From the NCBI RefSeq assembly GCF_000482245.1, contig NZ_AWNH01000105.1, positions 62,001 to 126,000 on the forward strand: DNA of 64,000 bases, given 5' to 3'. A program made the position numbers and the translations under genes. This document shows, in pieces, positions 9,926 through 18,501 of the stretch (position 1 is its first letter; every line of letters starts with the position of its first letter). This stretch comes from Leptolyngbya sp. Heron Island J (GTDB taxonomy: Bacteria; Cyanobacteriota; Cyanobacteriia; Phormidesmidales; Phormidesmidaceae). Under the pieces are notes generated by a model. That model saw nothing but the letters and a program-made list of their open reading frames with translations, searched no databases and was not told where the DNA came from.

Positions 9926-11107
9926 ATGTCTTCAGCACCAAATTTTATGAAACGCCTCCCCCTCGTCATTCTCTCCATCACCCTAGTCCTGCTTGTCACC
10001 CTCTGGCCACGACCGGGCATCACCAACAGCGGCAAAGCCTCTGTAGAATGGCTCTCTGCCCAGGAGACCGACAGCTCAGATGGATTTGCCCGTGTCACTG
10101 AACCTAAGGCCCTAGAGTTCCCCCAAGAGCTGGGCTCTCACAATGAGTATCAAACAGAATGGTGGTACTACACCGGCAATCTGCAAACTGAATCTGGGCG
10201 AGAATTTGGCTATCAGCTCACATTCTTCCGACGGGCGCTGACCCCAGACACAGCATCGGTGACAGATGCTTCAGACTGGCGGTCAAACCAGATTTACTTC
10301 TCTCACTTCACCATCAGTGACATTGAGAATCAAAAATTCTATCCTCACGAGCGGTTTAGTCGACAGTCAGCAGCACTCTCCGGAGCACAGGCATCTCCTT
10401 ACCGAATCTGGCTAGAGAATTGGTCAGCAACAGAAGTCGCTCCAGGTCAGGTTCACCTGATGGCTGACGCAGAGGATGTAGCCCTCGATTTAATGCTGAC
10501 CGAGACCATCCCACCAGTGCCCCAGGGCGATCATGGCTACAGTAGAAAGAGTACAGAGCCAGGCAATGCATCCTATTACTATTCTATTGTGCAGCAACAG
10601 GCTCAGGGGACAGTGATGGTGGCCGATGAATCTTTTGAGGTAAACGGTCTAACCTGGAAAGATCATGAGTATTCCACCAGTGCACTGAGCCCTGGCACGG
10701 TAGGCTGGGACTGGTTTTCACTACAGTTGGATAATGGGGCATCCTTGATGCTATACGGACTGCGCCAAGAGAATGGAGACCTTTTAGACGTTTCTAGCGG
10801 TACTTACATCAGCGCCACTGGCGAAACTCAATCTGTTGATCATACTGAATGGCAAATTGATGTGCTGGATACCTGGCGCAGTACAACTAGTAAAGCAGTC
10901 TATCCTGCCCACTGGCACATTGAGATTCCTAAGCTAGATCTGGTGTTAGATGGTAAATCGTTAATAGCAAATCAGGAACTAAATCTCTCCACAACCTATT
11001 GGGAAGGCGCTGTTGGCTTTGAAGGAACTGTTGCCGACCAGCCTGTTAGTGCCAAAGGGTACATAGAAATGACCGGCTATGCCGATCGACTGGATGCGGT
11101 ACTTTAG
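9926..11107 (+). CDS. AttH/CrtC-like lipocalin-fold secreted protein
   Basis: This is a 393-residue protein with one N-terminal signal anchor (LPLVILSITLVLLVTLW). The start is supported by a strong ribosome-binding site, GGAGGAG at 9912-9918, overlapping the permease stop. The motifs TEWWYYTGNL, FGYQLTFFRR, SHFTISD and GLTWKDHEYS define the family of predicted secreted hydrolases related to carotenoid 1,2-hydratase CrtC and Agrobacterium AttH, which have paired lipocalin-like domains. In other bacteria this family is encoded with an ABC ATPase and a large permease (attEFG), exactly the order seen here. I infer a role in binding or handling a lipid or hydrophobic ligand at the outer face of the membrane; the ligand is unknown. 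Confidence 0.9.
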   Translation: MSSAPNFMKRLPLVILSITLVLLVTLWPRPGITNSGKASVEWLSAQETDSSDGFARVTEPKALEFPQELGSHNEYQTEWWYYTGNLQTESGREFGYQLTFFRRALTPDTASVTDASDWRSNQIYFSHFTISDIENQKFYPHERFSRQSAALSGAQASPYRIWLENWSATEVAPGQVHLMADAEDVALDLMLTETIPPVPQGDHGYSRKSTEPGNASYYYSIVQQQAQGTVMVADESFEVNGLTWKDHEYSTSALSPGTVGWDWFSLQLDNGASLMLYGLRQENGDLLDVSSGTYISATGETQSVDHTEWQIDVLDTWRSTTSKAVYPAHWHIEIPKLDLVLDGKSLIANQELNLSTTYWEGAVGFEGTVADQPVSAKGYIEMTGYADRLDAVL

Positions 11108-11122
11108 GCTAATTATTCAAAA

Positions 11123-11926
11123 TTATTTCAGCGTCCAGTTGTAGGCATAGTCAGTGCCGGGATAAACGCCTGCGCGCACCTCTGCGGCAAAACGCTCTGC
11201 AGCTGTTGCAATCAGTGGATGTAGCTGCGCGTATTGCTTAACAAATCGCGGTGTTTGTTCGCTATGTAAACCCAACATATCAGTTGAAACAAGCACCTGA
11301 CCATCACAATCAGGGCCGGCTCCAATTCCGATTGTTGGAATCTTGAGAGCCTCTGTTACTGCCTTGGCAGCTGCACTTGGAATTGCCTCCAAAAGCAGTG
11401 CAAATACTCCAGCATTCTCAAGTGCCAGAGCATCTTGAATCAGCATTTCAACAGCTGTTTTTGTCCTGGCTTGTACTTTGTTTCCACTTAATTGATGATA
11501 GGACTGTGGAGTGAGGCCCAAATGACCGATCACAGGGATACCGTTTTGCGTTAAGCATTGAATCAATGCATCATGTCGCCCTTCTAGCTTTACTGCTTGA
11601 ACGCCAGTTTCTTTAAGGAGTCTGCCAGCATTGCAGATGCCCTCCTCCGGGGTATCATAGGAACCAAACGGAAGGTCTCCAATAACGAGTGCATGACTTA
11701 CCGCACGAACCACAATCTCACAATGGTAAATCATGGCATCCATAGTGACTGGCAATGTTGTGTCATGGCCTTGAACAAAAATGCCCAGGGTGTCTCCAAC
11801 AAGGATTAGTGGAATGCCAGCTTTATCAAAAATTGTTGCGGTCAGATAGTCGTATGCAGTCAGCATCGCGAAGCGTTCTCCCCGAGATTTATAGGCAGAC
11901 AAATCTTGAATAGTAATACGACTCAT
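11123..11926 (-). CDS. panB: 3-methyl-2-oxobutanoate hydroxymethyltransferase
   Basis: PanB transfers a hydroxymethyl group from 5,10-methylene-THF to 2-oxoisovalerate, giving ketopantoate, the first step of pantothenate synthesis. The 267-residue TIM barrel shows FAMLTAYDYLTA, VGDTLGIFVQGHDTTLPVT (metal-binding Asp), VKLEGR, and TIGIGAGPDCDGQVLVSTD. An upstream ATG at 11944 adds six residues; I prefer ATG 11926 because GGAGG lies about 11 bases ahead of it and MSRITIQDL is a normal start. It converges with the AttH-like gene (15-bp gap). No other pan gene is in the window. Confidence 0.95.
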   Translation of the reverse strand: MSRITIQDLSAYKSRGERFAMLTAYDYLTATIFDKAGIPLILVGDTLGIFVQGHDTTLPVTMDAMIYHCEIVVRAVSHALVIGDLPFGSYDTPEEGICNAGRLLKETGVQAVKLEGRHDALIQCLTQNGIPVIGHLGLTPQSYHQLSGNKVQARTKTAVEMLIQDALALENAGVFALLLEAIPSAAAKAVTEALKIPTIGIGAGPDCDGQVLVSTDMLGLHSEQTPRFVKQYAQLHPLIATAAERFAAEVRAGVYPGTDYAYNWTLK

Positions 11927-12148
11927 TTTTTCGAATGCCTCCATGAAAAGATTAATAACTGTTAGAGAGGACTTAACGATAAGCCATAAAAGGGAAACAG
12001 AGATGACTGCTGCTTAATTGAGTCTTTAATCATTCAATCCCACGGATACATGCGGATAGCTGGCGTGCTTTCTGTACATTGCCGTTGCTATTATGTGGCT
12101 GATCCCCGATCGTCGCATTGAGAAGATTTTAAACTCTTAACCATGATG

Positions 12149-12775
12149 CTAACCATTGGTCTTCAAAACCTGTTCAGCCGTCAGATTTAGATCAGGAAAA
12201 GTTTTAGAGACAAGCGCTTGATGGCCTTGAAATAACTGAATCTCATACTCTCCATCCACTAACGTACAGATAGACAGCGTTGGACGTTTAGGCTTACCAA
12301 TATGCCGAACACCGCCTAAGCCTGCATGGTCTGCAATCCAGTACTCCGCAATGCCTAAGGTCCCATAGTCCTCAACTTTACGGGCATAGTCATTTTGCCA
12401 ATTGCTACTCACTACTTCTGCCACAAACTTAATTGAACTGCCCCTGGTTAAAATCGATTGATCTAGCCACAGAGGTTCATTGACAAGTTCTGTCCGATCA
12501 ACAACTAACACATCAGGCCGGAAAGCCGTCATACCCGCATTAGCCGGTCGAAAGAGTCCCCGTTGTAGAACAAACCAAGGTAAATCTGCTTGATCAATCT
12601 GAACACAGGCCTTTGTTGTGATAAAAGCCGCAACCTCCTCATGCTGGCCGGTTGGTTCCAAATCAAATACCTCGCCATCAATTAACTCATAGCGGTTATC
12701 GCTACCATAACGAGCAAGAAACTCGTCAAAACTCAGAGGCTTTTGTTCAATTGGCCGGTCAGCTGCAACGGTCAT
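12149..12775 (-). CDS. Uma2 family endonuclease (DUF820)
   Basis: This is a 208-residue protein of the Uma2 family, a PD-(D/E)XK-fold group greatly expanded in cyanobacteria. Visible marks are LSFDEFLARYGSDNRYELIDG at the N-terminus, the catalytic-type FRPDVLVVD and FVAEVVSS strands, and IAEYWIAD. Members are often annotated as putative restriction endonucleases, but biological roles are not established. It has no partner methylase. It stands alone, 129 bp from the divergent P450 gene. Confidence 0.9.
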   Translation of the reverse strand: MTVAADRPIEQKPLSFDEFLARYGSDNRYELIDGEVFDLEPTGQHEEVAAFITTKACVQIDQADLPWFVLQRGLFRPANAGMTAFRPDVLVVDRTELVNEPLWLDQSILTRGSSIKFVAEVVSSNWQNDYARKVEDYGTLGIAEYWIADHAGLGGVRHIGKPKRPTLSICTLVDGEYEIQLFQGHQALVSKTFPDLNLTAEQVLKTNG

Positions 12776-12904
12776 AGGCTACCTCAGCCCCAATCAATAC
12801 CTCTAGTCTACCAAATCATAAATTGCATAAATTGTGCTTTTAGGGGACGGTCAGTCACCCTATTGAATGCTTTATAGATTCTAAACGTTCTACCATAGAA
12901 AACA

Positions 12905-14239
12905 ATGCTGCTAACCTCAACTCCTATGGTTTCTGCCACTGCCCAACGCCCCCAGGCTGGTCATCTTCGTGCCATGCGCCAGGATATGATTGGCTATCTC
13001 GAAGGTCTATCGCAGCAGGGCGATTTTCTCAAAATTCCTCTAGGTCTTGGCACTGCCTATTATCTTAACCACCCAGATGATATTCGCGAAGTTCTGGTGA
13101 CCCAGGCAGAGTTGTTCCACAAGCCTTCTACTATTAAGTATGCTGCTAGTGGTTTGTTTGGTGAAAATCTCTTCACTACCGATGGCAGGCTGTGGAAAGT
13201 GTTGCGACAAACCATGCAGCCTGCATTCCAGTCTCAACAGATTCGAGACCATGCCCAGATTATGATTGACGAGACGGCCAAGATGGTGAGTCAGTGGCAC
13301 TCAGGGCAAATGATTGAAATCTGTCAGGCGATGATGGATCTGACTATGGGAATCACCAGTCAGGCTTTTTTTGGGGTAGATCTGCGAGACCGTCCGGAAG
13401 CTAAAAATATTGTTCGCTTTATTGAGTTATTTAACCAACGCATCTCTGGAATACCAGTACCTGCCTGGGTCCCGCTACCGGCTACGAGAGAAATGAAGAC
13501 TCAGATTGCTCAAGCGGCTCAGCTGTTTGATGCACTGATTAATGAACGTCGGCATACATCTCGCATATACACTGACATTCTAGCCATGCTGGTGGCAGCT
13601 CAAGCGTCTGATACAACCGGTTTAATCACCGATCAGCAAGTCCGTAACGAAGTCATGAACCTGTTTGCTGCCGGTTATGAGGTGACGGCTAACTCGTTAG
13701 CCTTTGCTTTACATTTGATTGATCAATATCCCACTGTAGAAACACGACTACGCGCAGAGATTGACCAGATCTTAGGAAATCGAGCTATCACATTTGAGGA
13801 TCTGACCAATATGCCATATTTGGAATGTGTACTGAAGGAATCGATGCGGCTGATGCCGGTGACAGCCGTCTTTGCACGCCAGGCGACTCAAACAGTTACC
13901 TGGGCTGACCGGACGATTCCTAAAAATGCAGCGGTGTTAATCTCGCCCTGGACACTACATCGCCGTAGCGATATTTATCCAGACTCCTTAACGTTTGACC
14001 CTGACCGGTTTGATATCAGCGGTCGTAGCCAGATGCCAAAGTTTGCCTATTTACCATTCTCGGGAGGCACCCGCATTTGTATTGGTCAGGCGTTTGCTAT
14101 GACCCAAATGCGGATTAATCTGGCGACTATTCTGCAGCGTTATCGCCTGAGCACTACACCTGATTATGTAATGCAGCCTTACTTTAGTTTTAATACTCGT
14201 CCTCAAGATGGCTTGCCGATGCAGCTCCAGACTATCTAA
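12905..14239 (+). CDS. Cytochrome P450
   Basis: This is a full-length, soluble bacterial-type P450 of 444 residues. The heme-thiolate motif is FSGGTRICIGQAF with the ligand Cys392. The K-helix ExxR motif is LKESMRL. The I-helix reads FAAGYEVTAN, with Val-Thr at the usual acid/Thr oxygen-activation position. The I-helix form AGxE and the PERF-like FDPDRFD indicate a monooxygenase, probably on a hydrophobic substrate such as a fatty acid, alkane or terpenoid. No ferredoxin or reductase gene is adjacent, so redox partners must come from elsewhere. It has no N-terminal membrane anchor. Confidence 0.95.
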   Translation: MLLTSTPMVSATAQRPQAGHLRAMRQDMIGYLEGLSQQGDFLKIPLGLGTAYYLNHPDDIREVLVTQAELFHKPSTIKYAASGLFGENLFTTDGRLWKVLRQTMQPAFQSQQIRDHAQIMIDETAKMVSQWHSGQMIEICQAMMDLTMGITSQAFFGVDLRDRPEAKNIVRFIELFNQRISGIPVPAWVPLPATREMKTQIAQAAQLFDALINERRHTSRIYTDILAMLVAAQASDTTGLITDQQVRNEVMNLFAAGYEVTANSLAFALHLIDQYPTVETRLRAEIDQILGNRAITFEDLTNMPYLECVLKESMRLMPVTAVFARQATQTVTWADRTIPKNAAVLISPWTLHRRSDIYPDSLTFDPDRFDISGRSQMPKFAYLPFSGGTRICIGQAFAMTQMRINLATILQRYRLSTTPDYVMQPYFSFNTRPQDGLPMQLQTI

Positions 14240-14371
14240 TCCAAAATCTTGGTTACATGCTCCCGATATTGACGGGCAATTATCAGGGATTGCCCCCACG
14301 GAATTATTCATTTTTAGTCGGGGTCACTAAATTCGGATTTGGTTCAATCCCTGACAGTCTCAGCCCAAAAT

Positions 14372-14438
14372 CTCTCTTTGCCATAGCTCTCTTTGCCATA
14401 GCTCTCTTTGCCATAGCTCTCTTTGCCATAGCTCTCTT
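14372..14438 (+). repeat. 15-bp tandem repeat, four and a half copies
   Basis: The unit CTCTCTTTGCCATAG is repeated exactly from 14372 to 14431 (four copies), followed by a 7-base partial copy. It lies in the gap between the convergent P450 and kinase-macro genes. A multiple of three keeps one frame open across it, giving a spurious ORF rich in FAIAL. Copy number is likely to vary between strains. Confidence 0.95.
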
Positions 14439-14447
14439 CCCGTAGTC

Positions 14448-15932
14448 TTAATCGAGGATCAGAGTGTTGTCATCGGGTGAGGCGACTTCTGGCCAAAGGA
14501 CAATTCTAACTTCTTTGATCGGGGTAACCCGTCTGAGTAGTCTGTGGGCAATGACACGAAACATGGTGTCTATGGCCACGCCCCGAGGAAAGCTGCCATT
14601 GCCGGTACCCAGCAGTGGAAAGGCAATGGATTTGATGGATAATGTTTCGGCTTGATAAAAACAGCTATCAACAATTTCGGCAATAACATCGCGGGTGGGA
14701 AACTGGCGAGACTCTCCATCGACACCAATGGTAATGCCGTGAAAGACAAACCTTGAGGGTAAATCTCCTGCGGCTGTGACTACGACTCTACCGGAACGAA
14801 CGGGGGTAAATCGTTGGGCATCTTCACGAAATGAACCGCCGGCTTTTTGGGCGAGGGCAGCGGATACGCCACTGCTCATGGTTAACATGGCATCGTCAGA
14901 ACTGACGAGGGCATCAACGTCTTGCTTGGTTAAATCTCCAAAGAGAATCTTGAGGCGACGTCTGTTGGGAAAGTCAAAAATGGTGGGTCGATTGGGTTCT
15001 GTCAGGTCTGGGCTTAAAAACTGTTTGCGATGGACTTTAAAGATGCCGAGATAGTTGGCCAGGGTTTCATCTATGGTGTACTCCCAGGGCTGTATACCAG
15101 ATGAACTTAGGATTTCATTGATTTGTGAGAAGCTGGAAAATCGATCGGCGGGATCTTTGGCTAAACATCGTTCAATGCAGTCGTTTAATACGCTGCTAAC
15201 GGAGGGGTTACGGGATTTAGGCGGTATTAGGGGCTCGGTTTTGTGTTTCCAGACAACTGACCAGGGGGTTTCGGCTTCAAACGGTGGCTGATGCACAATG
15301 GCATGGTAAAAGGTTGCGCCAAAACTGTAGACGTCGGCGCGGGTATCGACATTGCTGGGGTCTTCGGCCTGTTCTGGAGCCATGTACAAGGGGGTGCCCA
15401 GGACCTGGCCATCTAAGGTGAGCTGATCCATGGTTTGCCCGGTGGCGATGCCAAAGTCCATGACTAATGCTCGCTTGTGGGCGTCAATAATAATGTTGGA
15501 GGGTTTTAGATCGCGGTGGATCACGCCCTTGGCTTCGGCATCGATCATGCCGGTACAGACGTCGCGCATCCACTGTCGGACGATGTCATCGTTGAGGGCG
15601 ATTTTGCGATCGCACATAATCGTGGCCAGGTCTTGACCCTCAATCCAGTCCATTACCAGCACGCCCCGCTGCTGATTGAGCTTTAAAAAGTCGTGAACGG
15701 AGACGACATGCCGGGATTGAATACCAGCCATTGCGATCGCTTCTCGATGAAGCCGCGACACATCCACATGGGGTCTGCAAAGCTTCAGCGCAACGGCCCG
15801 GTTGAGTACCTGATCCCGTCCACGAAATACAATGCTCATACCGCCATGTCCAATGGCTTCTAGCAGCTCATAGCGTTCTCCCAGTTGAGCTATCTCATCA
15901 TTTGTCAGTTGATGGTATGTCGAGTCAAGCAT
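14448..15932 (-). CDS. Serine/threonine kinase fused to a C-terminal macro domain
   Basis: The protein has 494 residues. The N-terminal Hanks-type kinase is intact: Gly loop GHGGMSIVFRG, catalytic Lys50, HRDLKPSN (Asp141), DFG (Asp159) and APE (185-187). After a linker, residues about 325-490 form a macro domain: ILFGDLTKQDVDALVSSDD, MSSGVSAALAQKAGG and FPLLGTGNGSFPRG. The classical VNAAN motif is VSSDD here, as in a divergent macro subgroup. Macro domains bind or hydrolyse ADP-ribose or related nucleotides, so this could couple phosphorylation to ADP-ribose sensing; that link is inference. No transmembrane segment is present. The upstream neighbours on the same strand are two-component genes, 201 bp away. 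Confidence 0.93.
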   Translation of the reverse strand: MLDSTYHQLTNDEIAQLGERYELLEAIGHGGMSIVFRGRDQVLNRAVALKLCRPHVDVSRLHREAIAMAGIQSRHVVSVHDFLKLNQQRGVLVMDWIEGQDLATIMCDRKIALNDDIVRQWMRDVCTGMIDAEAKGVIHRDLKPSNIIIDAHKRALVMDFGIATGQTMDQLTLDGQVLGTPLYMAPEQAEDPSNVDTRADVYSFGATFYHAIVHQPPFEAETPWSVVWKHKTEPLIPPKSRNPSVSSVLNDCIERCLAKDPADRFSSFSQINEILSSSGIQPWEYTIDETLANYLGIFKVHRKQFLSPDLTEPNRPTIFDFPNRRRLKILFGDLTKQDVDALVSSDDAMLTMSSGVSAALAQKAGGSFREDAQRFTPVRSGRVVVTAAGDLPSRFVFHGITIGVDGESRQFPTRDVIAEIVDSCFYQAETLSIKSIAFPLLGTGNGSFPRGVAIDTMFRVIAHRLLRRVTPIKEVRIVLWPEVASPDDNTLILD

Positions 15933-16133
15933 TTAGTCTGGACACATGGGATGCATAGCTACAGTGTTAACTTCAGATTTAGGCTGTCTGATCCCGGACT
16001 AAGGATATGCCGTTGCGAATTTAGAGGACGCAATCATAGTTCGGAGCAGCAACGCCAAGACTATTATCAAGCAAAAGAAGTATAGTTTCTTTATTTTTAG
16101 CCGTGCCACGGGTGCAGAGTCGTAACCAATAGT

Positions 16134-17066
16134 TCAAACCAACTCGACCTTCCGACTTTGAAAAGAAGCCGGGGATGGACTGTCTATGGCTAAATGTTTC
16201 TGGAGTATTCTGAGCACTCGTTTTTCTTTAATGGGCTTACTCAAAAAGCCAGATGCTCCCACGATTGTGGCCCGCACCCGGTCAATAATGCCACTATTGT
16301 TAGTGACGATGACAACAGGAATGTTTTTCAAATTAGAGGCGCGTCGAATCTGAGTACAAACCTCATAACCATTGGTATAGGGCATCACCAAGTCTAGAAA
16401 AATCAGTTTAGGTTTGATTTCCAATAGCAATGGGATGGCTTCTATGGGGTTAGAAATGTTGTGATAGTCATAGCCTGCTTGCTGAATAACAGCAGCCATT
16501 GTTTGACTATCTATGGCGCTATCGTCGATGTAAACGACCGTCGATTCCTGCACCTTGACCAGGCTGGCACCCCGATTGCCTAAGGCTTGATGATCGGTGG
16601 ATACAGAGATCTGGTCTATTGCCGGTGGCTTGGGAAACAGTAAAAGATTGGCCCCCACTGATGGTCCCTGTCCATAGGATGCGGTAGCACTGGATGGGTG
16701 ATTGAGTAAGGTTTTCACTTTAGTCAGGATGCTGACTATATCAATCGGTTTTAGCTCGCATGCATCACAGCCAGAATCAAGGACTCTGTTCCAGTCAGGG
16801 GCTGTGGTAGGCAGCACTAGCGCCATCACCGGTATGTGTCGAGTCACCGTAGACGCTTTCAGAATATTAATTGTCTGCCAGCCACTAATTACCGGTAAGT
16901 CTGTGTCTATGAGGATAAGGTCCGGTGATTCGGTGACCGCGAGTAAGATGCCTTGATCTCCTCCCTCGGTGGCCAGCACTACGGTATATCCACACTGTGT
17001 GAGCCATGGCTGTAGCGAACTGCAGACAGAGCTATCCTCAGCAACCAATAAGATTTTGTGGGGCAT
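16134..17066 (-). CDS. Double-receiver response regulator without output domain
   Basis: This 310-residue protein has two CheY-like receivers. The first (about residues 4-122) has the phospho-acceptor Asp54 in LILIDTDLP and an altered acidic pair (AED). The second (about 176-300) has the acidic pair in YIDDS, phospho-acceptor Asp225 in LIFLDLVMP, Thr in VVIVTNN and Lys in FLSKPI, so all catalytic residues are present. There is no DNA-binding or enzymatic output domain. It may work as a phosphorelay intermediate or by protein-protein contact. The organisation matches the next gene upstream, suggesting gene duplication followed by divergence. Confidence 0.92.
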   Translation of the reverse strand: MPHKILLVAEDSSVCSSLQPWLTQCGYTVVLATEGGDQGILLAVTESPDLILIDTDLPVISGWQTINILKASTVTRHIPVMALVLPTTAPDWNRVLDSGCDACELKPIDIVSILTKVKTLLNHPSSATASYGQGPSVGANLLLFPKPPAIDQISVSTDHQALGNRGASLVKVQESTVVYIDDSAIDSQTMAAVIQQAGYDYHNISNPIEAIPLLLEIKPKLIFLDLVMPYTNGYEVCTQIRRASNLKNIPVVIVTNNSGIIDRVRATIVGASGFLSKPIKEKRVLRILQKHLAIDSPSPASFQSRKVELV

Positions 17067-17241
17067 AAAGTCAGTGTAATCCTGTATGAAACTCGGACTT
17101 CAGCTGACTGTTGTATTGACGTCAAAGTGGCATCTGCTGCAATAATTCAGTTTTTTGCCGTAGGCAGTATTGGATAAATTGCGCAAAGTTTGAGACCCAT
17201 GAGATGGGCTGGGCGGCTGAACATTAAAGACACCAGCCGTG

Positions 17242-17281
17242 TACTAAGGAATGAGAATTCAATAAGATCCTGATCCCTAAC
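17242..17281 (+). repeat. Short dispersed repeat, intact form
   Basis: The sequence starting CTAAGGAATGAGAATTCAAT and ending ATCCTGATCCCTAA recurs near 34317-34424, where its two halves are separated by about 60 bp. It overlaps the stop codon of the 17277-18122 gene. Confidence 0.65.
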
Positions 17282-18122
17282 TGATATTGAGAGGCGATAG
17301 ATATTTGATCAGAACCTTTAAAACAGATTTTGCTTGGATAGGCTTACACAAGAAATCCGACGCACCCACAATTTTGGCTCGCATTCGATCAGTCATCCTG
17401 TTGTGATTCGTTACGATTACAATGGGAGTATCTTTAAAAACAGAAATACGTCGAATCTGGGCGCATAGCTCATAGCCATTGGCGACAGGTAATACTAATT
17501 CTAAAAATATCAGCTGGGGCTTAAAGTCCATGAGTTTTGAGAGAACCTGGAGGGGATCGGAAATGTTGGCATAGCTAAAACCTGCTCTCTCAACAATTTT
17601 GCCCAGGGTTTGGTTGTCCACTGTGCTGTTCTCCACATATACCACCGATGCCTGCTCTGATCGGCATTGAGAACCTGACAACCTGGCAATTGTTTCTTTA
17701 ATTAATTTATTGGTCCTTAAATTTGATGAGGTTGACAGTGGCGTGCCAACAAAATTATGAGCTGCATGAGTGAGTAATGTTTCTATTCTTTGTAAAATAT
17801 GTCTTGCCGACACCGGTTTACGCACATAAGCGTCAAATCCAGTCTGGATTAACAGTTGACTGGTAACAGCAGGCTTGGCCATAGCAATCACTGGGATCAA
17901 CCATGTCGGACTAGACTCTTTGAGAACTTTAATCGCCTGCCAGCCATTTAACCCGGCTGCATCGATATCCATAACAATTAAGTCAGGAGCTGCCGTGACC
18001 GCCAATGTGAGGCCTTCATCACCACGTTTGGTGGTCACAACATCGTATTCGTAAAGCTTAAGGGCCTGTTCTAGGATCTGACGACTGGCTCTATCATTAT
18101 CTATCAATAAAATTTTTGCCAT
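17277..18122 (-). CDS. Double-receiver protein with a Glu-substituted second receiver
   Basis: This 281-residue protein also has two receivers. The first (about 3-120) keeps an acidic pair (LLIDND), the phospho-acceptor Asp52 in LIVMDIDAAG and Lys in YVRKPV. In the second (about 158-278) the acidic pair is VYVENS and the phospho-acceptor position is Glu208 (LIFLELVLP, codon GAA at 17501-17499), while Thr (IVIVTNH) and Lys (FLCKPI) remain. Asp-to-Glu changes at this site can mimic phosphorylation in some receivers, so the second domain is probably not phosphorylated normally. It lies between the histidine kinase and the other double receiver on the same strand; gaps of 379 and 210 bp argue against a tight operon. 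Confidence 0.92.
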   Translation of the reverse strand: MAKILLIDNDRASRQILEQALKLYEYDVVTTKRGDEGLTLAVTAAPDLIVMDIDAAGLNGWQAIKVLKESSPTWLIPVIAMAKPAVTSQLLIQTGFDAYVRKPVSARHILQRIETLLTHAAHNFVGTPLSTSSNLRTNKLIKETIARLSGSQCRSEQASVVYVENSTVDNQTLGKIVERAGFSYANISDPLQVLSKLMDFKPQLIFLELVLPVANGYELCAQIRRISVFKDTPIVIVTNHNRMTDRMRAKIVGASDFLCKPIQAKSVLKVLIKYLSPLNIS

Positions 18123-18501
18123 ATAAACTATTAAAGTTATCTATGCGTAAAAACTTATCTAGTCATGAAAACCAAAGCTCTTATGGGTGCCTCCTAAAAC
18201 TACTTTTCAAATAGAATAAATGCCCCAAAATTGAGCCCCAGGGTTAAGCCCTGTACTCAGCGTTTGAGGATAACGATACTCTTTATAAACCTATCTTTTG
18301 TATACCTCTTTCTACTAGCTTATAACGATATATCAGACGCTATTTTAGCCAGCTACTCTAAAAAGATCAGTCAAAATACGGACTTTGGCTATAAATATAA
18401 ACTTTCTTGAAAAAAATGATGCCACTTACGTACATGTGTGCATGACGTAGTACGTTACTAAGTGCAGTTGTCAGCGCCTGTTTGTTGTTACTTAAGATGA
18501 C
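18123..18501. other. Intergenic region between kinase and double-receiver genes
   Basis: This AT-rich stretch follows the histidine kinase on the minus strand. It contains the hairpin at 18409-18466 described separately. I see no ORF or RNA gene in the rest; it probably holds the promoter for the double-receiver gene. Confidence 0.5.
18409..18466 (-). terminator. Probable terminator after the histidine kinase
   Basis: Read on the minus strand, CACTTA and CGTAC segments pair with GTACG and TAAGTG in an imperfect stem (about 18423-18463). A run of T (ATCATTTTTTTC) follows at about 18422-18409. Position just past the kinase stop supports a terminator, though the stem has an internal bulge. Confidence 0.45.

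Noticed and set aside
14340-14352. GGTTCAATCCC resembling a tRNA T-arm
   Set aside because: No matching acceptor, D or anticodon arms around it.
14372-14438. Tandem repeat as a CRISPR array
   Set aside because: The units are contiguous with no spacers, and no cas genes are in the window.
14257-14445. Plus-strand ORF with FAIAL repeats
   Set aside because: Its open frame is created by the 15-bp tandem repeat; no other coding sign.
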